A stretch of 64,000 bases of DNA from NCBI GenBank assembly GCA_022749755.1, contig CM040453.1, forward strand, positions 15,757,368 to 15,821,367, written 5' to 3'. The position numbers and the translations under genes were made by a program. Shown here in pieces: positions 23,301-35,650 of this stretch (its first letter is position 1; the number at the start of each line of letters is the position of its first letter). The notes below the pieces were generated by a model. It had not been told where the DNA came from. It saw nothing but the letters and a program-made list of their open reading frames with translations, and did no database searches. The stretch comes from Azadirachta indica (lineage: Eukaryota; Streptophyta; Magnoliopsida; Sapindales; Meliaceae).

Positions 23301-26300
23301 TAAATTAGTAGGAAAGAACAAAATAGACTCAGAACCAGGTAAATTGACATCCCACCTGCGATTGTTGCACCTTTCTGTTGAAGCTCAGAAGATGTCAAAT
23401 TTTGAAAAGCTTTATCCTGCAGAACCACACCTCTTCCAGCAAGAGCCCAGTTGAGACCATAGGATAAAGCCCTCCCTGTATTAAAGGAGATATGTGGAAC
23501 ATCTAATGAAAAGGAAACTCTTACAAAGTATGAACTACATAGTAGGTGGGTTAGTTTTATTCATCTCACATACAAATATATCTTAATTTTGATGATTTAG
23601 ATGATGGGACAGGAATCAGATAGAAAACGACAGCATAAAGTCTAAAAGACCATTACCAGATACAAAGACATAGTATACTCTAGTGCTTAATGAAAGACAC
23701 ATTCGGGGTCATTTAACTCTTAACTTCTGGATACCTATGCTAGATAGAGTCCAGGTAAAAACATTTAAGATAAATGAGAAACCAAATAACCAATATGCTG
23801 CTAGATGGTTATATAAAGAACTGAAAACATTAGGTCATCTCACTCTGAACCCTAGCCCACTACCCACCACCAAAAAAAAAAAAGAAAAAAAAAAGAATTA
23901 AATAAATAAATAAAAAAGAAGACCTAGAAGAAACTACCAACGCACGATGCAACTGATTATCTGTGATAACAATAATATGAGTACTTTGTCCTGTAACCAG
24001 GGCAGATGCCCTTTATTACTTGTTGGTCCATCAGCCAAATGATGAAGAGGTAGTAGGGAATTTACATGTTGTGATCCGCCTTTATGTATAACATTCCCAT
24101 TTGTTACATCCTCAAGTTAAAGATAAACAATGTTCAGTGATACAAAACAATACAGCAAAACCATGATTTACGTTGAATAACTAAATAAATAAATTTAAAA
24201 AAAAAAAAAAAAAAAACTGACTTGCAAATAAGCAACCCAATTTTCTATGAGGTAAAGCAACTAAAATTTAGACCAGACAATATAAAAGTTAGAAGAAGTC
24301 TGAAATGGTTGTAATTATGGGAGTTGTTAAGTAAGATTCACCTGGAAAACATGACTGCAGCAGCTTTCTCCTCAATATATGGGGCTGAAGCTGCATTCTA
24401 CAAAAGCACAAATGAAAGTACCCTATTAAATTTATGTATTAAAAAATGTACAGGTCAAATTTTGAAAAGAAAAAAGTAACTAAAGTAAGAATATGTCTTG
24501 AATCCAGTCAAAAGATAATACAGCAACATTTGGTGCATGTATTGCCGGATGGTGAATATGTAAGACTGCAATGCCTCATAGCAATCAAAAACTTCAGTTA
24601 GCTACTATTGAACATACATACACGTGGCAATGGGAAATAATCATAGTATGGACATATTGTAGCAGGCAACTCAATTGTTAACAGCTCAAGGATGGCATAA
24701 TAAAATATGTTGTAGTAAATTATAGAATTAATATTCTATTCTAGCTTAGTAGACAATACCTATGTATGTTCATGATAAGTTAGATGCAAATAATGTAAGG
24801 CCAAGAAAAGATTCGAAGAAACTGGATACAAGAATCAGTTTACTCATTCACTGCTTTTCTACTTCTACGATATACTGTTTCTAAGTTCCAAGCAATGCTA
24901 AGACTTATTACTCTTCAACCCCTTTTACCATTCAATAGGATCAATCAGATACAGCCCAGATTCCGATCCCATTGAAACAAAATGTCACCACCAAGATACT
25001 ATTAAACATTTTGTTCTCACTCTGCTTTGCACAATTATCAAAAATTGTAAGTACATGGTCGGTATATCCTTGCAGCAAACTTAATTTTTTGCCAATATCT
25101 AATCCCTCTTTTTTTTTTTCTTTAATTGTAGTGGATATATGTAATGCAAACGTAGATGCCAGGAAAAACAAGAATGTCTTTGCTATAATCTCCCTTAGAT
25201 ATCATCCTAAAGGAATGAGCCGTCAGACTGATTACATGATTATCTTCTTCAAGGTACCACCCATACCTAAAAACTGAGAACTGACTGGCAACCAAAACCA
25301 CACAAATGTTTTCTGTCCCCAATCAACAGAATCACCCGCACATACCAATCCGACTTACTGTTCCAATTTCAGATCTTTTCTGGGTTTTGTCACATGATTT
25401 TCTGGCCAAATTCTAATCAGATTCAGTCCAGTTTCAAATACCTCTGTTTTCCAATCATTCGCACTTAGCTGACTCCTTCAATCAAAATTATTCAAGGCAC
25501 CAATTTAAACTCGTATTCTCTGCTTAGGTAGTGGGTTGCTCTAGTTTCATTTGTACTTACTGTTGTCATTCTGATACCATGTTAATGAAGAGAGAGCAAA
25601 GACAAAATACTTCAATTGATACAAAAATAGTACAAGGTATACAGGCTAAAAATAAAACTAAAATAAGGAACACACAAATCCTATTATAAGGACTTAGTTA
25701 ATAACACCCTAATTCCTATTTTGGCCTTAACAATAAATATACTAGATTATTTTACTTGAAAAAAATCTAATCACAATAGTAAATATTATAGTGTTGCTAA
25801 TAAAGAGCTATCACATTAAACAAGATAATATGATCAACCAATAAATATTTTTTCAACTATATGATGATCATATTGTTCAAGACAAAAACACAAAATCATA
25901 AAATTTGAAATTTACATCATGCAAACAAAAATATACATTCACATCAATAAATGGTCCTTTTTAAGGATTGTATGCTACCTGCTACAAGATATTAAAATAG
26001 GTAAATTGTTAATCAAAGAAACCAAACAGTATGTCTTCGCAGAAAAGGTACAAATATTTTATGATTCATTACATTTTGTAGCATCCTTTTAGCTCAACAG
26101 TCTCCCTAAGATCCCCATTTAAATTGATTTTGAAATTGGAACACCAAATCATAAGTTATCTTAGTATGCTACCCTATAAACACAACAGTCATATGAGGTC
26201 CTGCACATTGGCTTTATATAATGCTCACTCGACCTTACAACAAATCTTCAATGAGGATGGCTAAAACCTAATGAACACCAAAACATAACTTCCCCACACC

Positions 26301-27439
26301 ATCAAAGCCTATATCTAAATCCCCTAGCTAAACAACACTTAATTAGAAACTGCTACAAGTAATGCAAACTCTAATGGCCAGCATTTTCCATGATGAATTC
26401 AAATATGTGTAACTTTACCAGCCTACTCTATATATCACATTCCCAATTAAATATTCTGTAACAAACAAACAAATGCAAGTTTAAATAATCATCATCGCAC
26501 CAAATATCCTACCTTCTCCACATTGTGTGAAACTCTCTAACACCTCCATTATCATTTTTCTCAATATCTTCCAACCTTCACGCGGTCAAAGACCCTCTTG
26601 ATATGCCAAATATGTCAGTCCAGCATGCCAAAGTGATAGAGAAAACAACCAGGAAAAATAAAATACAAAAAATCAATCCCATCACCACACCTGACTAAAT
26701 TGACATTTCTACCTCTTAAACATGCACAACACTGAGTTGCAATAACAATCTCTTCATTGGGCTATCTCCTTAAGATATTGCAGACTACAGAATGCTACAT
26801 GTGACATAATAAAAGTTGAAACCTCAGACCTCCATTATGTGCCTTTATGACCTTATTTCATCAATGTTAATAGTCTGATTTGCTAGAGCAGCATACTATA
26901 TTGCACTTCACTCATCTCCTTAACTTCCCTTTTAACTCTTTCTATTTCCACGCCAAATTTCATCATTAAACTTTACTAAATTAAAGATTTTCATACATCA
27001 AAAAACCCAAATTAAGGCTGAAAACAGAACCTAATAGAGCCCAACAGTATTATTTAGCAAAATTCAACAGAGAAAACAAAAAGGGATCTATGTTATCACG
27101 TCTATTGCGATGTCACTGGCCTCTGAGGATCCAAACGTAAGACACGTCCATTATCAAACCAAGGAATACCCATTCGATTAAAAAAATAAATAATGAAATA
27201 TGAGCCAAACCAGAGAAAACAAATAAAATGCAATAAAACGAAAGCACTCATTACACCATCATAAAACAAATAATCTACAACGAAAGAGTAAGACAATAAA
27301 TGTTCGGACATATAATTATGTAATTTGAAAAGAGCACTATATATTCGCATTTCAAAGAGGTTGAACAAAATCAAAATGAGAGATCCATGTTAGAAAGAGT
27401 CGTTGCTGTAAGCTAAACCCAGATTACCTTTAACAACAT
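17400..27439 (-). CDS. PEP carboxykinase-like protein lacking the P-loop (11 exons, 410 aa)
   Basis: Exons on the minus strand: 27428-27439, 24342-24397, 23356-23471, 23166-23260, 22239-22444, 19735-19923, 19445-19645, 18436-18586, 18269-18332, 17559-17624, 17400-17476 (stop 17400-17402). They splice in frame to 1233 nt. From memory of the E. coli ATP-type PEPCK, several blocks align in order: the block around NIFVQDGAIG; PSAVILASSDSSGIIPSVAKLSPGQ with AAYHFLAGYQ (about residues 280-315); and the YLVNV...GKD block near the end. The stretch that should hold the kinase-1a P-loop reads SGDSVILLFAPEDT (229-242) with no Gly-rich GKT, so catalysis as a classical PEPCK is unlikely. The protein is also much shorter than plant PEPCK (about 670 aa). 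The start rests on a four-codon first exon (MLLK). I do not know a named function. Intron 4 has a GC donor; introns 5 and 1 contain repeats. Confidence 0.75.
20253..21227. mobile_element. 975-bp non-autonomous DNA transposon with long TIRs, inside an intron
   Basis: Left end 20253-20480 and right end 21010-21227 are inverted repeats of about 220 bp, roughly 70% similar by eye, starting GTTGATGCAAGAAAATC and GTTGACGAAAGAAAATC. A perfect 7-bp duplication AGGTTAT flanks it (20246-20252 and 21228-21234), extendable to 9 bp with one mismatch. The centre has no transposase frame. Long TIRs and a duplication of 7-9 bp suggest a Mutator-like element, but the superfamily is inference. It lies in intron 5 of the PEPCK-like gene. 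Confidence 0.75.
25567..25732 (-). mobile_element. Short LTR with adjacent primer site (TRIM or copia relic) in intron 1
   Basis: Minus strand: a 153-bp segment 25732-25580 begins TGTTAAGG and ends CATTAACA, a TG...CA structure. It is followed at once by TGGTATCAGAAT (25579-25568), a tRNA-iMet primer site. This is the 5' LTR and primer site of a retroelement in the first intron of the PEPCK-like gene. No matching second LTR was found below it, and internal sequence down to about 24900 shows no clear gag or pol. Confidence 0.45.
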
Positions 27440-30147
27440 GTTACTCGTTTCCTCCCTGAAGACTACACCCCTAATTACAGTTTGAGAGAGACGAAAGTAA
27501 ACTACAAATTATATGGTAAGCTTAAGATAACCCAGAGGGAGAAATTTGGGGCTAATAATTGACAGGTCCATTTTCCCACTTCTAAAATTTTTGACAATAA
27601 TTATTAAAAAAACAAAAAAAGGCTGAAACTTCGTTTGATGAATAAATCGATTTCATTTGCTTAATTCTTAAATCGATTTCATTTGCTTAGAGTAACTTAT
27701 TTATGTTAGGATTATTTTCAACTAACTATTTTAGGATTTTCTATATTTTGTTGGATACAAAAAATATTCTCACGTTACATTACAATTTATTAAGATTAAA
27801 AATATTTTATTGAATTATAAATTTTAAACGTCTGTCTAAAATTTTTTATTAATATTAATATAATGATCAATAAACTCTTATATATTACTAATACTCTTAA
27901 TATATTTTATCGTATAATTTATTTAAATATTTATTATTTTTATAAATTATATAATAGTATTTTCGTATTTATTATATCATAATAAAATATTGTAAAAAAT
28001 TAAATAATTATATGAAATTATTTTTAAAAATTTAAAATTTTAAAATATATTAAAAAAGCCTAAAGCTAATTTTTTAATTAAATTCAAGATCTTAATTTTG
28101 TTATTTCAAAAAGAATATGTGAAGTTAAGTAGTAGATAATTTGAAATTTAAGGGAATTAGAAGAAAAGAGAAAGAAGATAATGCTTTTATAAAAGAGAGT
28201 GAAAACAGAGAAGAGACTTTGAGATAGATTCAAGTTTTTAAGTTTTATCATGATAATAACATTCGTATCCCTTAATTTTTTAATGTGATATCTAAATTTT
28301 TTAAAAGAAATAAAAAAAATTTCTTTTGAATTCTATTGAAAAGATAATTTTATCCTTTCATTATTAATTTTTTTAAGCGAATGCTATAAATTTGTATCTT
28401 GTTGAGGTATTTATCATTTTTAGAAGCTGCAATATAGTCTCAATATTTGTTATATTACAATGATATATCGTTTAAAATTAAGTAATTAGATGAAATTGTT
28501 CATTTTTGTTTTATTGCAAAAATTATGTTGCTCTCTCACAATTAAATTTTTTTTAGAGACATTGAAATATTTTTTATATCACAATCAAATACAAATAATC
28601 TTAAAATAACTAATTGAAAATAAGCCTTTCTCTCATCATGCTTAAAGTATTATTCGTAAAAGATTAGGTCTACTAGAAATTGGTTACTTGAGTTTTTAGA
28701 TGTCTTATCATTGTTGGATATTTGAAAAATTACTAAATTTGTGCTTAATGTCAAATGTCTTTTTTTTTTTTTGTTGCTATTATATCAACCAAATTTCTGA
28801 AAAGAATACTTGGAAATTACCGAATTTAACTGAAAATTGAGCCAATTTTTAAATTTAGTCAACTTAAAAATTTGGTTTCAAAATAGAATTTGAACAAATT
28901 TACCCTAGTAAAAAATCCCAAAAACCCTAATTTAATTTCACATTTCTAACAAATTCTCCACATTCTCAAAATTTCGAAAAATTCCAATTTCCCAAATTCT
29001 AAGCGATTAAATCTAGAATTGAAGTAATTAATTTTGCAAAAAGCTCCCATAAATTGTTTTAATTTGTATATTTGATTGTATATTAGGTTAAAATTTTCTT
29101 AAATTTGAGATATTGTTCAAAAACTAAAGACATTGTGACAAATCTCGATTTGATTAAAACTTACTTTTAACTATAATACTATTGCGATCAAGGCTTACTA
29201 TCGACTAAAGTGTAATTACAGTTAAAATCTTGATTGAAATAACATTGCAAGTGACACTTATCGAGCAATATTTTTTTTGTCTGAACACTAAATAAGAGTG
29301 AAATATAAATTTAACTAAAATCTAAATTTTAACGACATTTATTTTTTTATTTTAAAATATTTAAAAAATAAATATTAAATTATTTACTTTGTAAAAATAA
29401 AAGTATAAAAATTAATATTTTGACATATACACCCTTCTAAATAATATATTTATATTTATAATAATTTTAATTATATTAACATAATAATAGATTAAAAAAT
29501 TAAAAAATTATATTAATATATTTATATTTATTTATTTGATATATGATTTTTTTTAAAATAATTTTCAAAAGATGTTATAAAAATTAAATAAAATAATAAA
29601 TTATATTGTAATATAATTGTAATTATATAAATATATAAATTTATTACAATAATTAAAGTATAAAATAAAATAAATAAAATTGAGAAGACAAATAACGAAA
29701 ACCCATAATAAAGAGGAGATATCAAAATTAGTTAAATAAAAATTTAATTTTATTAATAAATAAATTAATAAAATAAAAAATTTTTTTAAAAATAAAATAT
29801 TAAAATATTTTTAATAAATATTCAGATATAAGTTAAAAAACAAACTCTTAAATATCTAAATAATTATATTCACAATTCACTTAAAAAAAAAAACAAAACC
29901 CTTACTCCCTTACTTTCACTGGCAATGTTGATAAAAGCTAATGAATCAATTAGGTCACCACTGAATAACACTTGAATCTCCCTATGTATAGAATTAAAAA
30001 TCAACTCTCCTACAGAAGCTTACATAGCATGTCCACCAAGAAGATAGGAGTAGTTTTGGAACAGTAAATCAGAGAAGATGTAGACTTTTGGAGCCTCCTC
30101 TCTCTCTGATTCTTTCCTTTTAAATACAACTGCAGATGTAAACTGTT
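27440..30147. other. Very AT-rich intergenic region
   Basis: Separates two minus-strand genes. The right part near 27440 must include the 5' UTR and promoter of the PEPCK-like gene. A short direct duplication with the core AAATCGATTTCATTTGCTTA lies at 27645-27690. 29300-29860 is extremely AT-rich. No gene, RNA or transposon is supportable. Confidence 0.55.
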
Positions 30148-32442
30148 TCATGGGCTAGCTTCTACAGCACTATCAGCTACATCAGCTTCTAATTGCTTAT
30201 CATTGGATGGCTTCTCTAAGATACGCCCTGTCATAGGATCGACTGGACGTGTATCACGTTCTCCACCTTTGCGTCCCATTGCCATCATAGGTGGTGGGGG
30301 TAGTAACCCCGCCCTGAAAAGAATGCGTTGGACAGGCTCTGATGGCTGAGCACCAACTGATAACCAATACCTGCACAATGATAAAAGAAAACAATATTCA
30401 TAGAGATAAAGCATTGAACTGTTTTATGCAGTTTATTACACCAGTTATCAAAAAGCTTATACAAGTTAGAAATACCTCATTTATGGCAGCAACTGATGCA
30501 CAAGTTAAAAGCTTACAATACTAAGAAAGCAAACTTGAGGTTGGGGACAGTGTTAAATTCATGTATAATCAACCTAACAAAATATAAAAATACCCGGCCA
30601 GGATTATTTAACTTCCACCAATTGCCCATAAATTTAACGAAATAATTCCTATTAAACAGCCATATCAACAGTATATCTTAAAGTAATTTTGAGCTTTGGA
30701 CTTGGTGAGCCAGGTGTCTTTGCCAAGATTCTACCATTAAAAAGAAACAAGCTTTCAACGGGTATCACTGTCAACAAAGAAAATGTTGCACATTGGTCAA
30801 AACAGAGGAGAAAAACCTAATAATTCAAGAGGGCTTAGATCTTCTTAAATCGGGACAGAGGAATTTTCTAAGAAAGACGTATAGTTGAAGGCATCATGTA
30901 ATCCAAAATGAAGCTGATAGAAACTAATAAAATTTAAAAAGCAGAGTGTTAAGCAGAAGCAAGGCCAAACTCTGGTACAAATATTGGTCATTTGGGAACA
31001 GTAAAACCCTTCAAGGTCAGTCATGTGAACAGCTCAGAAGTCAGAAGCAGGGTCACAATTAAAGGTTTTTGTCAAGGAAGATCAGCCCATCACTGCATCA
31101 ACCATAGATGGTAATTAACCCATATATTTCGTTTTAACACGCCGCAAGTATTCAAGGTGAATTTTCATTTCAAGCTTTTACATAGATGACTGTTGTACAT
31201 CGCACAACCATAGTCCATAGTGTGCCTCCCAAATATCTTCCACAAATTTGGTTTCAGAACATGGAAGCAAAAATAAAAATTAACATCTGAACAATAACAT
31301 ACAAAAGCAATCAGCTGCATAACATATTTATTCCTCTACCAAGATACATGTACAACATTTGCCCCATACATAGTAAAACAACTGAACTTTAGTACTCACA
31401 GGCATCAAAACTAAAGTTTTTCTAGTTATTGCTAACCAGCAAATTAGTATCTTGAGATACAGCAAATACTTAAAAAATGGTAAAAGTGCAATTGGGAAAT
31501 AAAAAAGACAAAAGAATGGCTTACTTTACTCTATCAAAATTAAGACCCATTCTTTTTCCGCCATCTTGACCTGAAAGATAAATATACAGAAACAATCAGT
31601 ATATTGCGAGATAAATAGCAATGATTTTTTTGCTGAAGTCGAAGATTAATATGTGAAGACCTATCATCCCAAAGCATTCAAATACTAGAAAATATTTATA
31701 TGAAGACTTCCAGGTCTTAGAAGTTACAAGCAGTTTATTCGCTTTCCTTAAATACTTTTGGGATCCAAATGATGTGCTACTTTTCCAACTCACTTCAACC
31801 CCAAATTTGAGAAGTCAACTTCATCATAATAGCTTCAATTGAGTCAAATTCTTGTTTATTTTGTAGGGTCACAAGATAACAACAAAATTAAGATTCAATA
31901 CTTTTAAACAACCTCCCAGCAACCAAGTGATTACCTTTTACTGGCAGAGGCATATACTTACAATTGCCAGAGCCATTTTGTTGCTTGAGTATAAGCAGGC
32001 ATCATCACCAAAGACAACAGAAACAGCTCTGGCAATACCCTTTCGTTGAAATATAATCATAAACCAAAGGGAAAAAGAAAAAAAAAAACGCATTTCTATG
32101 TTCTCCAAAGGATTTCCATCCATTGTTAAAACAACAGCATCCTCAGCGCAGTCAATTGAATTCATCTATGTATTTCGCTAAACACAGTATGTTATGTTCA
32201 TATCCTCAAAACGGGCAAAACCCAAAATGATAGGAGAAATTAAATTAAACCCAGAGAATCGAAGATTGAAACAAAACTATCTATGCATATAAGAGAGAAA
32301 GGAAGAGACCTGGTAGGGGATTGTAGTAGCCCAAAACTTCGAGATGGTTGCCGTCTCTTGGGGATCTGCTATCAGCAGCCATAACCCGATAAAACGGTTT
32401 GTTACTGCATCCGAATCTCGCCAGTCGGATCCTCACCACCAT
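30148..32442 (-). CDS. RPS16: Small ribosomal subunit protein bS16, nuclear-encoded organellar
   Basis: Three exons on the minus strand: 32310-32442, 31525-31570 and 30148-30370 (stop 30148-30150), splicing in frame to 402 nt, 133 aa. The N-terminus [20 protein letters not shown] is the conserved S16 start, and [37 protein letters not shown] and a [11 protein letters not shown] tail are typical of the plant plastid/mitochondrial S16 proteins. S16 binds 16S rRNA and helps assemble the small subunit in chloroplasts or mitochondria. No long transit peptide is present; the family is known to be imported with an internal N-terminal signal. An in-frame ATG ten codons upstream (32467-32469) exists, but the conserved start is preferred. 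The C-terminal tail after about residue 108 is acidic and variable. Confidence 0.93.
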
Positions 32443-32778
32443 TTTCTCTTTTCTTTGCAAATCTAACAACGGGAGTAGTAAGAGCTCAGTTCAGACCGCC
32501 AGTTAAGAGTCACCGATTTTGGGTGGGAGGGGGTACACGCCTCACGGGTCGAGTACTTCAACAGCACGACTTGTAAAATTAGCCTCCTTTCTTTTAATTA
32601 GGTTTTCTATGTCTGTAAGTTTGTATTCGTAAATATAGCTCAATGTTCTAAAATTTTGGAAACTAACCAATTACAAAAAAAAATGACAAATCACACCTCT
32701 ACCTTGCCACCACTCGTCTTTGAACAAAAATTTGAGAAAAATTTTCTTTCATAGTCTATATTTGTAGGTAGTTTTTAT
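32443..32778. promoter_or_regulatory. Upstream region of RPS16
   Basis: 336 bp between the RPS16 start codon and the MITE. It contains a comparatively GC-rich patch (about 32470-32560), as expected near a transcription start, and presumably the promoter. No clear TATA box can be assigned. Confidence 0.35.
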
Positions 32779-33211
32779 TAGGAGCGGGCAAAATTGGGTT
32801 TGAATTGAAATATATAAATTATGAAATCGAATTAGTTCAGTTCAATTTAGGTTCAAGTTCGATTCCTGAATTTTACTTCAGTTTTACTTTGATTTCAGGT
32901 TTTAGTTAATTTTTGTAAAATTTTATATGAATCTCTAAACTATGTAATAACTAAAAATAATATATAATTTTTTGAAAATTATAATATTTTTTCTTATTTT
33001 TACATAAATTTTTGTTAAAAATTATAAAATTATTATTTATTTGTAATTTATTAAAATATTAAGAGGTTATAAGAAATTTTACAATCAATTTTCGGTTTAA
33101 GTTTGATTTTTTACTTAGAAATTGACTAAAACCAAACTCAGTTTTACAATCAAATCGAACTGAACCAAACAATTTGGTTCAATTCAATTGGGCGTTTTTT
33201 GCTAAGCTCTA
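32779..33211. mobile_element. hAT-like MITE, 433 bp
   Basis: The ends are TAGGAGCGGGCAAA and, on the other strand, TAGAGCTTAGCAAAA, followed on both sides by GGTTTGAATTG-like and CAATTGAATTGAACC-like sequence, so imperfect inverted repeats. Flanking 8-bp sequences GTTTTTAT (32771-32778) and ATTTTTAT (33212-33219) differ by one base. An 8-bp duplication and AT-rich non-coding centre fit a hAT-derived MITE. It sits about 340 bp upstream of RPS16. Confidence 0.65.
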
Positions 33212-33275
33212 ATTTTTATGTATAACCACTTCCATAATTCCTTCTCTAACTAATTAACAAATACAAATTTAGAGG

Positions 33276-33682
33276 TGTTGGATTTAGATTAGGCCAAATA
33301 AGACATTAATGATAAGTTTAACTTAATTGGCCGAGAAACCAATCCAATAAATGGAATGATGAGATATATTTTATCTTTAGTAATTTTTGAATAAAAATAG
33401 AATGTTTTTACTCTCATTCAATTGGTTCATAAGTTTAGAAACACAAATGGTGAGAGAAACATAGGATGAACTATAAGTAGAATGTTTTTAAGTTCCATTC
33501 AATTAGTTAATCAATTCATAAGTTCAGAAATAAAGAGAGTGAGAGAAACATAGAGTGAACAATCTATGTGATTTTTTGTTTTCTTGTATGATTTTCTATG
33601 GTAGAACAACCTACCTGAGATCCAAAGCCAAAAGAATACACTTCTGCTTCCTGTATTTTATTTCCAATATTGGTATAAGAGC
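33276..33682 (+). mobile_element. Solo LTR plus primer-site relic of a copia-type element
   Basis: Starts TGTTGGATTT and ends TTCCAATA at 33669 (a decayed TCCAACA), then TTGGTATAAGAGC (33670-33682), a tRNA-iMet primer site with one change. The LTR is about 394 bp and contains an internal duplication of about 80 bp (AGAATGTTTTTA... at 33400 and 33480). No internal coding region or second LTR was seen downstream. Confidence 0.5.
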
Positions 33683-34459
33683 CTCTAAGCTGGTTTTCTG
33701 CTTTCATGATATTAGGAATTGTTTGATTGAAATAAAATTCCATTAATTTGAGTAGCGTTAAAAATCTATTGAATATGTATACTTCTATTTGATATATATA
33801 TATATATATATTATACATTAAATATTATATATATTATAAAATATATGTATATGTTTTATGTTTTATGTTTTATTATATACGGCGTAGAACATATTGTGAG
33901 CATGTTATTTGTTTTTGAATTGAAAAACAAGAGAATTACAAAATCAAATAGAATAATATTGTACAGCTTACAAAATGCTCTTTCCAATGGTGCCAAAATT
34001 AGGCAAATTGGATGAGACGCAAAATCACTTTTATTTATATTGCTAGGAGATAAGAAAAACCTTTTTTAATTAGGATTAAAATAAGTAATTGTAATCTTAA
34101 TCTGACTAAAAAGTTTATCTTTATTCAAAGATTACTTGAGATAAAACATATCTCTTTAACTCACTATTTATCTACAATAATTAATAATTATCTTAGATAA
34201 TTAATTAATTATTTAGATAAATACAATAATAGTTATTATGTTTTATCCTTAACTATAATATTTTGATTTAAAATTCAAAATTATTAACTTTACTTTAATT
34301 TAATAAAAAAATTATTTTGCAAATATTTTTTTGATTCACAATACATACAAAATAATTAAGAATGAGTTAAGAAAAATTAATTATTAATTAAGTATATTAT
34401 TTTAAATTATGTAAATGAATGAATCCTGTGAATATATATTTAAATAGTTGAAAAAAAAA
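33683..34459. other. AT-rich stretch with (TA)n, no gene seen
   Basis: Contains a (TA)n run at about 33795-33812 and AT-rich sequence. No coding or RNA feature is supportable. Confidence 0.45.
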
Positions 34460-35045
34460 AAGAAATTATTGATACAATTTTTATAAGCTTTGATATCCAA
34501 CACTAATTCCCTCTCTCTATTGTAGATAACCTACAAAACAAATATCAATCAAGGGAAAGTTGATTTTATCGTCAAAAACCTTTCGATGCTTAAGGTTTTT
34601 GGTAGAAATAATATAATAAGTACAAATAAAAATTTAGAAAGTTGAATTTTTGGGTTTATGATTTCATATATTTTTTCATCTATTAACCTCTTTTATATTT
34701 CATTTCTAAAGGTAATGGTTGAATTCCTTATTTGTGACAGAAATAATTTTTATGAGCTTTTATGGAGTGATAATAGGCAATTATTTGTGAGATTTTTTCA
34801 TTAATTGCCTTCTTGTCTATTAAGTATTTCCTCTCATATTAAATAAGCTAAACCAAAGTCAGATGAGCTTATTTTGGATAATCTGAACAAAACTTGGATG
34901 AGCAAAATAAAACTTGTATAAGCTTATTTATGATGATCTAAATAGAACTTGTATGAAGTGAGCTCATTTTGGATAAACTTATTTAAATTTTAGGTCAGTA
35001 CCCTTACTATTAGATCAAATTAGATTGGGTAAAAATCCCCCAATA
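34460..35045. repeat. LTR-like dispersed repeat, left copy
   Basis: Closely matches 44100-44790 in the same orientation from the GATACAATTTTTATAAG region through to AGATTGGGTAAAA. It contains short internal repeats built on AGCTTATTTTGGATGATCTGAACAAAACTT. Read on the minus strand, GTGTTGGATATCAAAGC near 34485 resembles an LTR end plus a decayed primer site. It may be one LTR of an old element whose interior was later split by the copia insertion at 37412-43106. Orientation and class are uncertain. Confidence 0.55.
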
Positions 35046-35275
35046 TATATAGACCCCAGTTTCTAGTAACAATAAGTCATCAGTTGTTACTTGAAACTTG
35101 AAATTTTAGAGATTCTAGCTTTTTATTATCAAGCATATGAGCTTATATTTTCAGAACAAAAATAATGCTCAACTCATCTTTTTTTCTTAAATAGTAGAAT
35201 ATCAACTCATGTCGGTTCTTTTTTAGTACTACAATACCAACTCAATTATTTTTTGTTTTAGCAATTGAGTATTGT

Positions 35276-35650
35276 TGGCCTAAGATCAAGTCTTCTTTTC
35301 ATGACCTTTTTAGAGAAATTTGAAGTAGAAAAAAGGGTCGTATGGATTAAAATCAGGTTTTTTGTTTTTACGATATCTTGTAAAGAAATCTAAAGTAGGA
35401 AAAATTGTCGTATAGCCTGAAATCAGGTCTTCTTTTCACGATATCTAAAGTATGACCTAAAATCAAGTCTTTTTTTCACAAAATCTTTTTTAAGATAAAT
35501 TTGAAGTAGAAAATATTGTCATATACCTTGAGATCAAGTTTTCTTTTTACAACATTTTGTAGAAAAATCTGAAGTAGAAATGAATGTCATGTGGCTTAAG
35601 ATCAAGCTTTCTTTTCACGACTTTTTGTAAAGAAATACGTAGTACAATCG
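35276..35650. repeat. 68-bp minisatellite, about six units
   Basis: Six imperfect units of about 65-70 bp, each with a core like ATCAAGTCTTCTTTTCACGA, then GTAAAGAAATCTGAAGTAGAAA, then TTGTCATATGGCCT. The third unit is shortened to about 40 bp. Units three to six plus about 60 bp of flank recur at 52165-52462 next to the ITPK1 fragment. Confidence 0.7.

Noticed and set aside
24941..25322. Overlapping open frames on both strands in intron 1 of the PEPCK-like gene
   Set aside because: They overlap antisense, match nothing recognisable and lie inside an intron next to a retroelement relic.
27102..27374. 90-codon minus-strand frame near the first exon of the PEPCK-like gene
   Set aside because: Tyr/Phe-rich AT-driven translation inside intron 1 with no recognisable motif.
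17400..27439. A normal, active PEP carboxykinase
   Set aside because: The P-loop and the usual length are missing, so only the fold relationship is claimed.
31938..32165. 75-codon minus-strand frame in the RPS16 first intron
   Set aside because: It is not linked in frame to RPS16 exons, contains a Phe/Ser-rich low-complexity run, and the conserved S16 protein splices across it.
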